A stretch of DNA of 20,957 nucleotides from JAZKFT01 sp043760535 (GCA_043760535.1 JAYUOV010000015.1:1-20957), one strand, 5' to 3'. Shown: positions 8,155 to 15,909, counted from the first letter of the stretch. A program made the numbers and translations. The notes: a model not told the origin generated them from the letters alone.

Positions 8155-8835
8155 ATGAAAAAAATTATCATTACAATAGACGGCTATTCGTCATGCGGAA
8201 AAAGTACACTGGCAAAGCAATTGGCCAAAGAACTCAATTATGTGTATATCGATAGCGGTGCTATGTACCGAGCCATCACCCTCTATTTTTTACGCAACCA
8301 TATAGACTGGACCAAAAAGAAACAGGTTACAGAAGCTTTGGAAAACATCCAACTGGAATTTCATTTTAACCTGCAAAGCCAGCAAAGCGAAATGTTCCTC
8401 AACGATGAAAATGTGGAGTATGTGATCCGTGATTTGGTGATAGCCGAGAAAGTAAGCGAAGTAAGCACCATAAAAGAAGTACGGGAATTTGCCGTGGCGG
8501 CACAAAGGGCTATGGGTAAAAAGAAAGGCATTGTAATGGATGGTAGAGATATTGGCACCACCGTTTTTCCTACTGCCGAACTTAAAATATTTATGAACGC
8601 CGATAACGCAGTACGGGTGGAAAGGCGATTTAAAGAACTATACGAAAAGAACCCAAATGTGACCATAGAAGAAGTAAAAGACAACCTAGAAATGCGGGAT
8701 TATATAGACAGCAACCGGGAAATAAGTCCCCTTCGAAAGGCCGACGATGCCATTGTGCTGGATAATACCAACATCACCCCAGAGGAGCAATTACTTTTTG
8801 CCGTAGGCAAAGCAAGAGATTTAAAAGTGGTGTAA
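8155..8835 (+). CDS. cmk: Cytidylate kinase
   Basis: (d)CMP kinase, which transfers phosphate from ATP to CMP or dCMP to feed CTP/dCTP synthesis; 226 residues from this start, the usual size. The P-loop is GYSSCGKST (10-18). DSGAMYR (33-39) is the characteristic CMP-binding segment, and MDGRDIGT (128-135) and the arginine-rich RVERRFKELY are in the expected order. I chose the ATG at 8155 because it gives the standard start MKKIIITIDGYSS. The frame extends upstream to a TTG at 8116, but that overlaps a promoter-like box. A hairpin with a short T run follows the stop, so it is probably monocistronic. Confidence 0.95.
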   Translation: MKKIIITIDGYSSCGKSTLAKQLAKELNYVYIDSGAMYRAITLYFLRNHIDWTKKKQVTEALENIQLEFHFNLQSQQSEMFLNDENVEYVIRDLVIAEKVSEVSTIKEVREFAVAAQRAMGKKKGIVMDGRDIGTTVFPTAELKIFMNADNAVRVERRFKELYEKNPNVTIEEVKDNLEMRDYIDSNREISPLRKADDAIVLDNTNITPEEQLLFAVGKARDLKVV

Positions 8836-8841
8836 AAAGCT

Positions 8842-8870
8842 GGTTATCAAAATAACTTGGTAACCGTTTT
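8842..8870 (+). terminator. Probable terminator after cmk
   Basis: GGTTATCAA (8842-8850) pairs with TTGGTAACC (8857-8865) with one G-T pair and a six-base loop, followed by GTTTT. It begins six bases after the stop. The T run is short, hence moderate confidence. Confidence 0.55.
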
Positions 8871-8953
8871 GCCTTCAATAAAAGAGCCAATTTATTTTAC
8901 AGTTTTACAATAGCATGAGCGTATGGTTTATGCTTACTTTCGTACTCACTATT

Positions 8954-9997
8954 ATGGCATTCAAAATATCAAACGAAACAAAAGTAGGGGCACTTTCAGC
9001 GGTAGCTATCACCTTCTTAATTCTGGGTTTTAATTTTTTAAAAGGCCGTACCTACTCGGGTAAAACCTTTCTATTCGCTAAGTTTAAAGCTATCGATGGG
9101 CTGCTGCCTTCTAATGTAGTAACCATCAATGGTTTTCAGGTGGGTACAGTAGTAGAGATAGCCGAAACTGATGCCGATCTCAGCCATATTTTGGTACAGA
9201 TAAAACTGGTAAAGGATATTAGGATACCCAACACTGCGATGGCCACCATAAAAGGTAATCCGCTAGGAAATACTTCCCTAGAAATAAAGTTGGATTCAAC
9301 GCAGGCTACTACCTCTTTTCTAAAAACCGGCGATACACTGCGTAGTGGTGTTTCGGGTAGTATTATGAGTAGTATTACCAATGCATTCGACCAAAAATTA
9401 CAGCCCACAATAGAACAAGTAAAAGCAACACTTCAATCGCTTGACCAAGTACTGCTGAACCTCAACAGCGTACTGGATCCCAATACAAAAGGCAACCTGC
9501 AAAGTGTAATAGCAAACGCCAATAAAGCCACGGTAAGCATTGTACAATCTACTGCATCATTAGAGCAATTGCTCAATACCAAAACCGGTAATATGGCCAA
9601 AAGCTTAGAAAATGTAGCCGTATTTTCTAAAACCCTGGCCGATAGTAAAGACGAGGTTAGCGGCATTATGCAAAATGTGCAGAAAACCACCGAAACCCTG
9701 GCTAAGATGGAACTCGACAAAACCATCCGTGGCATGAACGAAGCCATCGGCGGGTTAAAAACCACCATCGAAAAAGTGAATAGTAAAGACGGTACCCTCG
9801 GTTCCTTAATTAACGATAAAAAGATGTACAACAACCTTACATCTACCGTAAACAGTATGAACCTTTTATTACAGGATCTTCGCCTAAACCCAAAACGCTA
9901 TGTAAACGTTTCTGTGTTTGGCAAAAAAGACAAGGGAACACCGCTAATGAAACCGATGGACGAAGATTCCATTACACAGGAACAGCGGAAGCAGTGA
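8954..9997 (+). CDS. MlaD/MCE-family lipid-transport protein
   Basis: A 347-residue MCE (mammalian cell entry) protein, the periplasmic substrate-binding component of Mla-type phospholipid transporters between the inner and outer membranes. An N-terminal anchor helix lies at about 12-30 (ALSAVAITFLILGFNFL). The MCE/MlaD domain covers about 38-115, with FAKFKAIDGLLPSNVVTING and a GNPLGNTSLEIKLD segment. A long helical region (about 140-310) follows, rich in Leu/Asn/Thr, which in this family can form a tube or coiled coil. I prefer the ATG at 8954 over 8915 because homologues I know begin just before KISNETKVGAL; the extra 13 residues would add a second hydrophobic stretch. The permease (MlaE) and ATPase (MlaF) are not in the window. 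Confidence 0.88.
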   Translation: MAFKISNETKVGALSAVAITFLILGFNFLKGRTYSGKTFLFAKFKAIDGLLPSNVVTINGFQVGTVVEIAETDADLSHILVQIKLVKDIRIPNTAMATIKGNPLGNTSLEIKLDSTQATTSFLKTGDTLRSGVSGSIMSSITNAFDQKLQPTIEQVKATLQSLDQVLLNLNSVLDPNTKGNLQSVIANANKATVSIVQSTASLEQLLNTKTGNMAKSLENVAVFSKTLADSKDEVSGIMQNVQKTTETLAKMELDKTIRGMNEAIGGLKTTIEKVNSKDGTLGSLINDKKMYNNLTSTVNSMNLLLQDLRLNPKRYVNVSVFGKKDKGTPLMKPMDEDSITQEQRKQ

Positions 9998-10022
9998 TTA
10001 GGGATTAGGGGTTGGGGATTGG
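9995..10022 (+). repeat. GATTAGG heptad array beginning at a stop codon
   Basis: Beginning inside the TGA stop of the MCE gene, about four heptads of the GATTAGG type run in tandem: GATTAGG, GATTAGG, GGTTGGG, GATTGG. The rest of the 310-base gap up to 10307 contains copy 3 of the dispersed repeat and the leader of the next gene. I see no gene in it. Confidence 0.7.
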
Positions 10023-10085
10023 TATAAATTTGCTGCCTCATCTTTTTTTAATTTAAGAGCAATGGTTTAGTACTACTATGAAACA

Positions 10086-10146
10086 CCATTGGCGAACGTT
10101 TTGAATCCCAAAGCATTTAGGCACTCCGTTTATCTGATTGCTACCA
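10086..10146 (-). repeat. Dispersed degenerate repeat, copy 3 (inverted)
   Basis: Read on the minus strand, this carries TAGCAATCAG, AACGGAGTG, then TAAA, TTTGG, ATT, AAAA, GTT and GCCAAT. The first and last blocks match copy 1. The central blocks match copy 2 (12338-12383), including the internal segment of about 24 bases missing from copy 1. It lies between the MCE and OstA-like genes. Unknown family; alignment by eye. Confidence 0.55.
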
Positions 10147-10307
10147 TTGAACATACTAAAGTCTTAAATCCAAAATCACAAGTTGTAAATTCATAAGAGG
10201 CTATATTCATTGTTTAGCCAAGGGTTAACAATTTTCATCTTAATATTTGTACCTGCACAGTAATCGGCTGGCATATATAACGCTAACAAATATTGCGGCA
10301 CAACAAA

Positions 10308-11936
10308 ATGATGAACAAAACAATACGCCTTTTTTTAATGATGCTGATAGCTGCTGCCAATACGTTGTATGCACAGCAGCCAATAGCCATACCCATATCC
10401 ACAGATACATCGGGCAAACTCGAAATATTACCTGGCTCTGGTAATTACAGTTTCGAAAAAATAGATTCGCTTAATACAGTGGTAACCCTGGCCAGACTTG
10501 CTAGAATAAAGCAAGATAAAACCCTGATAGAAGCCGATAGTGCAAGGGTAAACCTGAATACCAAAATAATGGAAGCCTATGGTAATGTGCATATTAACGA
10601 CGAGGATACGCTTAATACCTATTCGCAGTATATAAAATATTTTGGTAAAGAAAGAAAAGCCATCTTGAAAAAAGCGGTGCGACTAACCGATAGTAAGGGA
10701 GGTATTTTAACCACAGAAGAACTGCTGTACGATTTAAATACACGGATAGCCATTTACAATAATGGTGGTAAAATGGTAAATAAAAAAACCATCCTCACCA
10801 GTAAACAGGGCACCTACTATAGCGATACAAAGGATGTAATTTTTAAAAAAGATGTACTGCTGATAGACCCGGAATACAAACTGATAACCGATTCCCTGCT
10901 TTACAATGCCAATACAGAAATAGCCACTTTTATAGCACCTACCACTATTATTACCAGTACCCGAAAAATATACGCCACCAGCGGCTATTATAACCTTAAA
11001 ACCAAGGAAGCCTACTTTGGCAAAAAAGCAACTATCATAGATTCCACTTTCAGCATCACCGCAGAAGAAATGGCTTTTGATGATAAAAATGGCACTGCAC
11101 AGTTTAAAAAAAATGTAGTGTATGTAGATACGGCACAAGGCATAACGATTCTTTCTGGCAGCATGAATGTGGACAACCGGAACAAAAACTTCCTTGCTAC
11201 AGAACATCCGGTAATGATATTAAAACAAGACAAAGATTCGCTGTACATAACTGCTGATACTTTGTACTCCGGTAAGCTTACCGATAGGGAAAAAATCAAA
11301 AACGTTCCTGTGGTTACAGATACTATAAAAAACAAACGTGTATTCGACCTCAACGGGAAAGACAGTGCCAGCAACCGTTTTTTCGAAGCCTTTCATCATG
11401 TACGTATTTTTAGCGATAGTATGCAAGCCGTTTGCGACAGCATGTTTTATTCTTCTATAGACTCTACTTTTAGGCTCTATACCAACCCTATACTTTGGGC
11501 TAATAACAGCCAGATAACTGGCGATACCATTTACCTTTTTACCGCAAAAAAGGTAGCTGAAAGGTTGTACGCTTTCGAAAATGGGTTTATTATTAATAAG
11601 GTAAACGGTAGCTTTTATAATCAGGTAAAAGGCCGTACTATCAATGGGCTTTTTAAAGATGGTAATATAGATTTTATACGAACCAAAGGCAATGCCGAAA
11701 GTGTATATTACGCTCAGGATGAGGAGGAGAAATTTATTGGAGTAAATAAAGCCACATCTGATGTAATAGATATGTATTTTAAAGAAAAGGCCGCTCATAA
11801 AATTGTGTTCCGCAATAACCTAAAAGGCACCACTTATCCCATCCAAAAAGTTTCGGCAGAAGACCTTAAACTACGGGGTTATAACTGGCAGGATGCCAAA
11901 CGACCTAAAACAAAATTCGAATTGTTTGAAAACTAA
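10308..11936 (+). CDS. OstA-like (LptA/OstA_2 family) periplasmic protein
   Basis: A 542-residue exported protein of the Bacteroidota OstA_2 type, related to the LptA/LptD N-terminal domain that bridges LPS across the periplasm. A signal peptide of about 22 residues (IRLFLMMLIAAANTLYA) is followed by many beta-jellyroll repeats of the form 'Y.....DSLLYNANTEIATF', for example ITTEELLYDLNT, TSKQGTYYSDTKDVIF, ATSGYYNLKTKEAYF and AEEMAFDDKNGTAQF. The start is one of two adjacent ATGs at 10308/10311, directly before NKTIRLF; the frame extends five codons further to a TTG at 10293, which I judge unlikely. Its neighbour is the MCE protein, and kdsA lies on the other arm. Together these fit outer-membrane lipid biogenesis, an inference from family roles. 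Confidence 0.86.
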   Translation: MMNKTIRLFLMMLIAAANTLYAQQPIAIPISTDTSGKLEILPGSGNYSFEKIDSLNTVVTLARLARIKQDKTLIEADSARVNLNTKIMEAYGNVHINDEDTLNTYSQYIKYFGKERKAILKKAVRLTDSKGGILTTEELLYDLNTRIAIYNNGGKMVNKKTILTSKQGTYYSDTKDVIFKKDVLLIDPEYKLITDSLLYNANTEIATFIAPTTIITSTRKIYATSGYYNLKTKEAYFGKKATIIDSTFSITAEEMAFDDKNGTAQFKKNVVYVDTAQGITILSGSMNVDNRNKNFLATEHPVMILKQDKDSLYITADTLYSGKLTDREKIKNVPVVTDTIKNKRVFDLNGKDSASNRFFEAFHHVRIFSDSMQAVCDSMFYSSIDSTFRLYTNPILWANNSQITGDTIYLFTAKKVAERLYAFENGFIINKVNGSFYNQVKGRTINGLFKDGNIDFIRTKGNAESVYYAQDEEEKFIGVNKATSDVIDMYFKEKAAHKIVFRNNLKGTTYPIQKVSAEDLKLRGYNWQDAKRPKTKFELFEN

Positions 11937-12607
11937 TCAGCTTTTATTTTTCTATTTCTCAAAACAGCCATCGAAATAGGGCTGTACTGCATAATTGGTT
12001 ATTTTGTTACTTGCCCATACATTTATCAATCCAATTTTTCTTTTGGGTATTTTGCTAAAATCGCCTCAGCAAACGGGCTCTTGTAGCGGCTAGTTGCTGC
12101 CATTAAGATTGTAAAAGATTTATGGCTGTTAGTTTATGTTTCCTCTTTTCGGAAGATTAAGGATATAGCAGTATAAGCAGCCTCAATATAATTTTTTTTA
12201 TAAAGTTAAAAATAAAGTTGTTACAGGTTTAGCCAACTACTGCTAAGGCTAAAAATTAGATTTTTCTTGGGTGATATAAATTAAAAATATGTATATAAAA
12301 AATACCTGCAATTCTAAATACAGCGGGTTATGTGTTTTTAAGCGGAGTTGTGTAAAGATTTGGTATTAAAAAAGTTTGCCAATATTGCTCCAGCAGGGCA
12401 CTGCTTTAGCAAGCTTTTAAAAAAAGCTACAGACTAATAAAAGCCAAGGGCGTGGCTTTCTGAATTTGATTCAAAACGAAATCGGCACTACCCAGTATTT
12501 AATGGCATTCCATTTTTGGTGTATAATGTTAAATGAATAAACGCCATTGCCGGTAAAAAATATTTATGGTTACAGAAAAATCCGGAACATACAAATGGTG
12601 TCGCCAC
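11937..12607. other. 671-base convergent gap, no intact gene
   Basis: This lies between the converging OstA-like and def genes. It contains copy 2 of the dispersed repeat (12338-12430) and a weak hairpin, ACAGCC (11964-11969) with GGCTGT (11980-11985), lacking a T run. On the minus strand short open pieces look protein-like but are interrupted: one with MAATSRYKSPFAEAILAK near 12050-12110, and one with GNGVYSFNI just downstream of def, near 12500-12560. I cannot assign either to a family. The region may be decayed coding DNA. Confidence 0.5.
12338..12430 (+). repeat. Dispersed degenerate repeat, copy 2
   Basis: The left part (AAGCGGAGT, TAAAG, TTTGGTATT, AAAAAAGTT, GCCAAT) aligns with copy 3 read on minus. 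The right part (GCCAAT, GCTCCA, CAGGGCAC, GCTTT, a run of seven A, then G) aligns with copy 1. It is therefore the most complete of the three copies and links the other two into one family. Confidence 0.6.
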
Positions 12608-13186
12608 CTATTTTACCGTAATCATCCGGTAGTCCATTTTTGTTTTTCCTTTAGTAATATCGTCCAGCTTACGCTTCATCAGGCGGCGTTTTAGTGGGGT
12701 CAAATAATCTATAAAAAGTTTTCCTTCCAGGTGGTCGTATTCGTGTAGTATCACCCTAGCAGTAATGCCGTTAAAGGTTTTAGTATGAGTTTCAAAGCGT
12801 TCGTCTTCAAAAGTAATGGTAACAGTTTCGGGCCGCATTACATCTTCCCTAATTTTTGGTATGCTCAGGCAGCCTTCGTTATAAGCCCAGGGTGCACCTT
12901 CCAAATGATTTATTTGGGCATTTATAAAAACGCCTTTATAACCAGGCTCATCCGGAAATTCACCCTGATCTTCTACTTCCATATTTTCAAAAATCTGTTC
13001 ACTGTTTATTACAAACAGGCGAATGTCTTTATTGATCTGTGGTGCGGCCAAACCCACGCCATTACTGTTGTACATCGTTTCCCACATGTCTTCAATCAGC
13101 TTTTCTAGGCCGGGATGTTCTTGTGTAATTTCACCTGCAATTTTTCTTAATATTGGCGAGCCATAAGCTACAATTGGTAATATCAC
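12608..13186 (-). CDS. def: Peptide deformylase
   Basis: Removes the N-formyl group from the initiator methionine of new proteins; a metalloenzyme of 192 residues, normal length. All three signature motifs are intact: GVGLAAPQ (43-50), EGCLS (104-108, metal ligand Cys106) and HEYDH (148-152, ligands His148 and His152, catalytic Glu149). The ATG gives the standard start MILPIVAYGSPILR. It lies 107 bases downstream of ruvX in the same direction. I recall this order from other Bacteroidota, so the two may be co-transcribed. The gene before the gap on the other side is convergent. Confidence 0.96.
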   Translation of the reverse strand: MILPIVAYGSPILRKIAGEITQEHPGLEKLIEDMWETMYNSNGVGLAAPQINKDIRLFVINSEQIFENMEVEDQGEFPDEPGYKGVFINAQINHLEGAPWAYNEGCLSIPKIREDVMRPETVTITFEDERFETHTKTFNGITARVILHEYDHLEGKLFIDYLTPLKRRLMKRKLDDITKGKTKMDYRMITVK

Positions 13187-13293
13187 TAGTATATACTTTT
13201 ATAAAATTAAGCAACAAATATCAGCATCATAACCGAATAAAAAGACCAAAACATTCAGGGCGTATAGTCGCAATGCCAGTTATTCACTTTTCT

Positions 13294-13707
13294 TTACCTG
13301 CTTTTTTCCATATACTCCTGTAGCATAATGGTGGCAGCAATTTCGTCAACCAGCTTTTTATTGCGTCGGTCTTTCTGCTTCATACCACTATCTATCATGC
13401 TTTGTAAGGCCATTTTAGAAGTAAACATTTCGTCCACAGTTTCTATTGGTAACAAGGGGTAATCTTTTTTAAATTTTGCCAAAAAAGCCCGAACCAATGG
13501 TGTAGCATGTGTGTCTTTCCCATCTGCATGGGTGGGCATGCCTATAATTACTTTTTCCACAGGCTCTTTTGCAAAATAGGTTTTAAGAAAAGTCCAGATG
13601 TCTTTTGTGTTTACAGTTGTAATTCCACTAGCTATAATCTGCAGCGGATCGGTTACGGCAATGCCTGTTCGCTTACCGCCGTAATCTATAGAAAGAATTC
13701 TTGCCAT
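13294..13707 (-). CDS. ruvX: Putative pre-16S rRNA nuclease / Holliday junction resolvase RuvX (YqgF)
   Basis: A 137-residue RNase H-like nuclease of the YqgF/RuvX family, implicated in 16S rRNA 5' maturation and also described as a Holliday-junction resolvase. Conserved acidic residues are in place: Asp8 in LSIDYGGKRTGIA, Glu93 in the VDEMFTS segment and Asp121 in KKLVDEIAATIMLQEYM. The IIGMP segment is also typical. The start ATG is the only one giving the MARILSIDYG opening. It is first in a likely two-gene unit with def. On its upstream side begins a stretch of degraded and apparently accessory DNA. Confidence 0.93.
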   Translation of the reverse strand: MARILSIDYGGKRTGIAVTDPLQIIASGITTVNTKDIWTFLKTYFAKEPVEKVIIGMPTHADGKDTHATPLVRAFLAKFKKDYPLLPIETVDEMFTSKMALQSMIDSGMKQKDRRNKKLVDEIAATIMLQEYMEKSR

Positions 13708-13963
13708 GATTGTGTTGCAGATTTTGGTTGTAAAATAACGTACACCATTTGCGTATCGCCGATGGTGGGGAATTTTATATTCGTAAGACAGGAACCGCTG
13801 CCTAGCGATTTAATAAAATTAAATAATATGAATTAAGTTAGAATTTTTTCGTCGTGCCTCTAACCACAGTACAGCTGAATTGCCGTTACTGATTGTTTCA
13901 ATGTTATGCCCCACTTTTGGTAATAACAATGTTTGCGGTATGTGGCTTCACTGCCCATTTTCT
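13708..13963. other. Gap with an imperfect palindrome, no gene
   Basis: It holds the ruvX leader and an imperfect palindrome at 13899-13931. The outer arms CAATGTTAT and ATAACAATG pair at 8 of 9 positions, and there is an inner CC/GG pairing. The palindrome ends about 33 bases past the stop codon of the reductase pseudogene. I see no protein-coding signal. Confidence 0.45.
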
Positions 13964-14527
13964 TTAGTTGATATTTTCATAACAAGTCATTGAAATTCCA
14001 TAATCAAATTGTTTTGCAGTTTTCAATTTCAAGTTTAGATTTTTGTCTAACCCTTTAAAAATTGTCATACCATTTCTAATTGCAGTTGGGTTTATGAATA
14101 AATGAAATTCGTCAATTAGTCCTGCGTAAATTAGCGAGGTAACAAATACTCCGCCACCATAAACAATAATGTCTTGTCCATTTTGGTTTTTCAGTTTAGT
14201 AATTTCTTCTACAAGTGCTCCATTTGCAACATTTGTATTCTCCCAAATTGATTTTTTAAATTGTTTTGGTAAATATAATTTTAGGTGTAGAAGTATATTT
14301 TAATGCACCTTCATATTCTGGATTTCTTGTGTCTCGAACTACACTTTCCCAATGTGGTATAAATCCTTCTGCAAGTTTTCTTCCTAAAATATTTGTGTCA
14401 ACAGGTTCAGTTATTTCTAAAATATAATATTATCTGTCTATGTACAACACATCCAGTCCATTTCTCCATTCTGGCCAGAAATGAAACCCTCAATTGTCAT
14501 TTGTACTTGAAATTTCAATCTCCCCAT
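13964..14527 (-). pseudogene. Broken dihydrofolate-reductase-like (RibD C-terminal domain) gene
   Basis: Three reading frames in sequence rebuild one protein of the dihydrofolate reductase-like/RibD C-terminal family. Frame 1 runs from ATG at 14527 (MGRLKFQVQMTIEGFISG, then GEMDWMC) to a stop at 14438. Frame 2, from about 14425 to a stop at 14256, reads ILEITEPVDTNILGRKLAEG, FIPHWESVV and STPKIIFTKTI. Frame 3, from about 14260 to 13964, reads KSIWENTNVANG, IIVYGGGVFVTSLIYAGLID, EFHLFINPTAIRNG and GISMTCYENIN. The nucleotide-binding YGGG and GLIDEF segments are clear. At least two frameshifts, and possibly lost bases near 14430, make it non-functional. It appears more AT-rich than ruvX and def, suggesting acquisition and decay. 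Family members are often small stress or resistance-type reductases; the original substrate is unknown. Confidence 0.85.
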
Positions 14528-14953
14528 TTTTATCAATTTATTTTATGTTACTTGTTCGTTATATTGTTACTCTGCCATAACCTCTACCATGCTATTATAA
14601 TAAAAGTATTTGTATGAAATTAGGGCTGGTAAAGACCTTTTCTACAATAAGGCAGGGGCCTTGGTTCTGCATGAAGTTCCACAGAAACGAAAGTTCTGTC
14701 AGCAATCGAATTCGGTCGATTGCTCGGATTCCATTTTAAGAAAAGGCCAATCGTTGGCCTCTCTATATGGCTGTGTGGATGCGGGTTTTGTAGTAGGAGT
14801 AAAGATAAAAACTGTATTGTGGAAAATGGCTTTTGGTTTGCTTGATTGTGTTATAAGGGTAAAGCCTTGGGTTGGTAAAAAGTTACATTAATATGAGGCT
14901 GTATATGGTAAAAGCAGGTTACATAGCAGACTATTTACACGGTTTGTATGCCT
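14528..14953. other. 426-base hairpin-rich gap beside the HNH gene
   Basis: There is no gene I can support. Four hairpins lie within 112 bases (listed separately). A GTTAT (14558-14562)...ATAAC (14577-14581) pair lies near the 5' end of the reductase pseudogene. Long open frames exist on both strands (plus 14610-14891 from a TTG; minus about 14891 to 14703 without a start codon). Neither resembles a family I know, and they are antisense to one another. Confidence 0.5.
14649..14760 (+). repeat. Cluster of four hairpins, possible structured RNA or mobile-element end
   Basis: In order: AAGGC/GCCTT (14649-14662); ACAGAA/TTCTGT (14681-14699); AGCAATCGA/TCGATTGCT with a six-base loop (14701-14724); and AGGCCAA/TTGGCCT with a three-base loop (14744-14760). 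The third and fourth are perfect 9-bp and 7-bp stems. None is followed by a T run, so they are not ordinary terminators. What they belong to is unknown. Confidence 0.5.
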
Positions 14954-15877
14954 TTACACGTCTTTATAACTCTTTCCATTTTTTATTCGGCTTATTACTG
15001 CTTCGCTTACTCCTATTTTTTCAGCTATTAATTTTTGAGAAAGTTTCTTTGCGTACAGTAGTTTTTTTATTGTAATCACTTTCTCTTTAGGTAATTGGTT
15101 GGATATTTTTTTTGTATAGTTCAGTTGTACGCCTTTGCTGCCCCAGTTCTCTCCGTTTTGTATCCTGTAAATGGTCATAGTGCTTACCTGATATCTGGAT
15201 GCAATTATGCTTTTTTTAACTTTTTTATTTGGGTTAGCCAATATCCTTCTAATTGTTTCTACTTGCGTAAGTGTAAGCTTAGCCCCTTTTGTCTTACTTT
15301 TTTCCCGCAGTTCTTTTTGGGCAATGGTGGTTTCATTATAAATATGGTTTTTTCCTGTTTCGGCGGCATTAGCATATTGTAGGTTTTCTACACGGTTGTT
15401 TGCCTTGTTGCCATCTATGTGTATCACATTCGGTTTTGCTTTTGTAGGCTTTCCTATAAAATGTAATGCTACCAACCGGTGTATCAGGGTATGTTTTCTG
15501 GTAGCCGCTTCCAGGTCGTAGTAATCAAGCATTAAGTAGCCACTGTGCATTTTTCCTTTTAGTATAGTGCCTTCGGGGTTATAGGCAAATGATTTTATCC
15601 TGCCATAGTTTGAAATTTCGTAACTGCACCGAGTTTTTGCCCTCAGCTTTTTCCAAACTTCGTTTTTTGCATCTTTTACCTGTTCCTCGTTACGGCCTAT
15701 GATATTTCTGGTGTGATAAACCGTTGATTCAAGATTGTGTATGATTGCTTTAATTGCAGATACCGAATGATTAAATTCTTCAGCGAGTTCTTTCATGCTG
15801 AGGTAATTTTCTTTGTAGAGTCTGAGGATTTTTTGCTGTTGTGCAGGAGTAATGATACTGCTCTTTTTTTTAGCCAT
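14954..15877 (-). CDS. HNH homing-endonuclease-like protein with NUMOD4 and several helix-turn-helix units
   Basis: A 307-residue protein, probably a site-specific DNA endonuclease. Residues of about 10-48 form a helix-turn-helix (LSMKELAEEFNHSVSAIKAI). Residues 75-96 match NUMOD4 (VWKKLRAKTR, then YEISNYGRIKS). The HNH_3 core covers about 130-170, with LIHRLVALHF (His133), VIHIDGNKANN (His153) and RVENLQYAN, so catalytic residues look intact. The C-terminus has two more helix-turn-helix units, about 203-242 (IIASRYQVSTMTIYRIQNG) and 266-302 (LIAEKIGVSEAVISRIKNG). Such genes usually sit in phages or self-splicing introns; here there is no phage gene or recognisable intron, only a hairpin-rich flank and a pseudogene. 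The frame is full length, suggesting recent or maintained function. Confidence 0.85.
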   Translation of the reverse strand: MAKKKSSIITPAQQQKILRLYKENYLSMKELAEEFNHSVSAIKAIIHNLESTVYHTRNIIGRNEEQVKDAKNEVWKKLRAKTRCSYEISNYGRIKSFAYNPEGTILKGKMHSGYLMLDYYDLEAATRKHTLIHRLVALHFIGKPTKAKPNVIHIDGNKANNRVENLQYANAAETGKNHIYNETTIAQKELREKSKTKGAKLTLTQVETIRRILANPNKKVKKSIIASRYQVSTMTIYRIQNGENWGSKGVQLNYTKKISNQLPKEKVITIKKLLYAKKLSQKLIAEKIGVSEAVISRIKNGKSYKDV

Positions 15878-15909
15878 TGTAGTTCTTTATTTTTCACTTC
15901 AATTTTTTC

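Noticed and set aside
10734..11798. Long open frames on the minus strand inside the OstA-like gene (157 and 192 codons)
   Set aside because: They are antisense to a convincing full-length exported protein and show no family motifs; the repeat structure of the plus-strand gene explains their openness.
11964..11985. Hairpin after the OstA-like gene as a terminator
   Set aside because: Only a 6-bp stem with a 10-base loop and no T run.
14610..14891. Plus-strand frame of 93 codons starting with TTG, and an antisense open frame of about 60 codons
   Set aside because: Both lie over the hairpin cluster, have no recognisable motifs, and one lacks a start codon. Kept only as an observation about the region.
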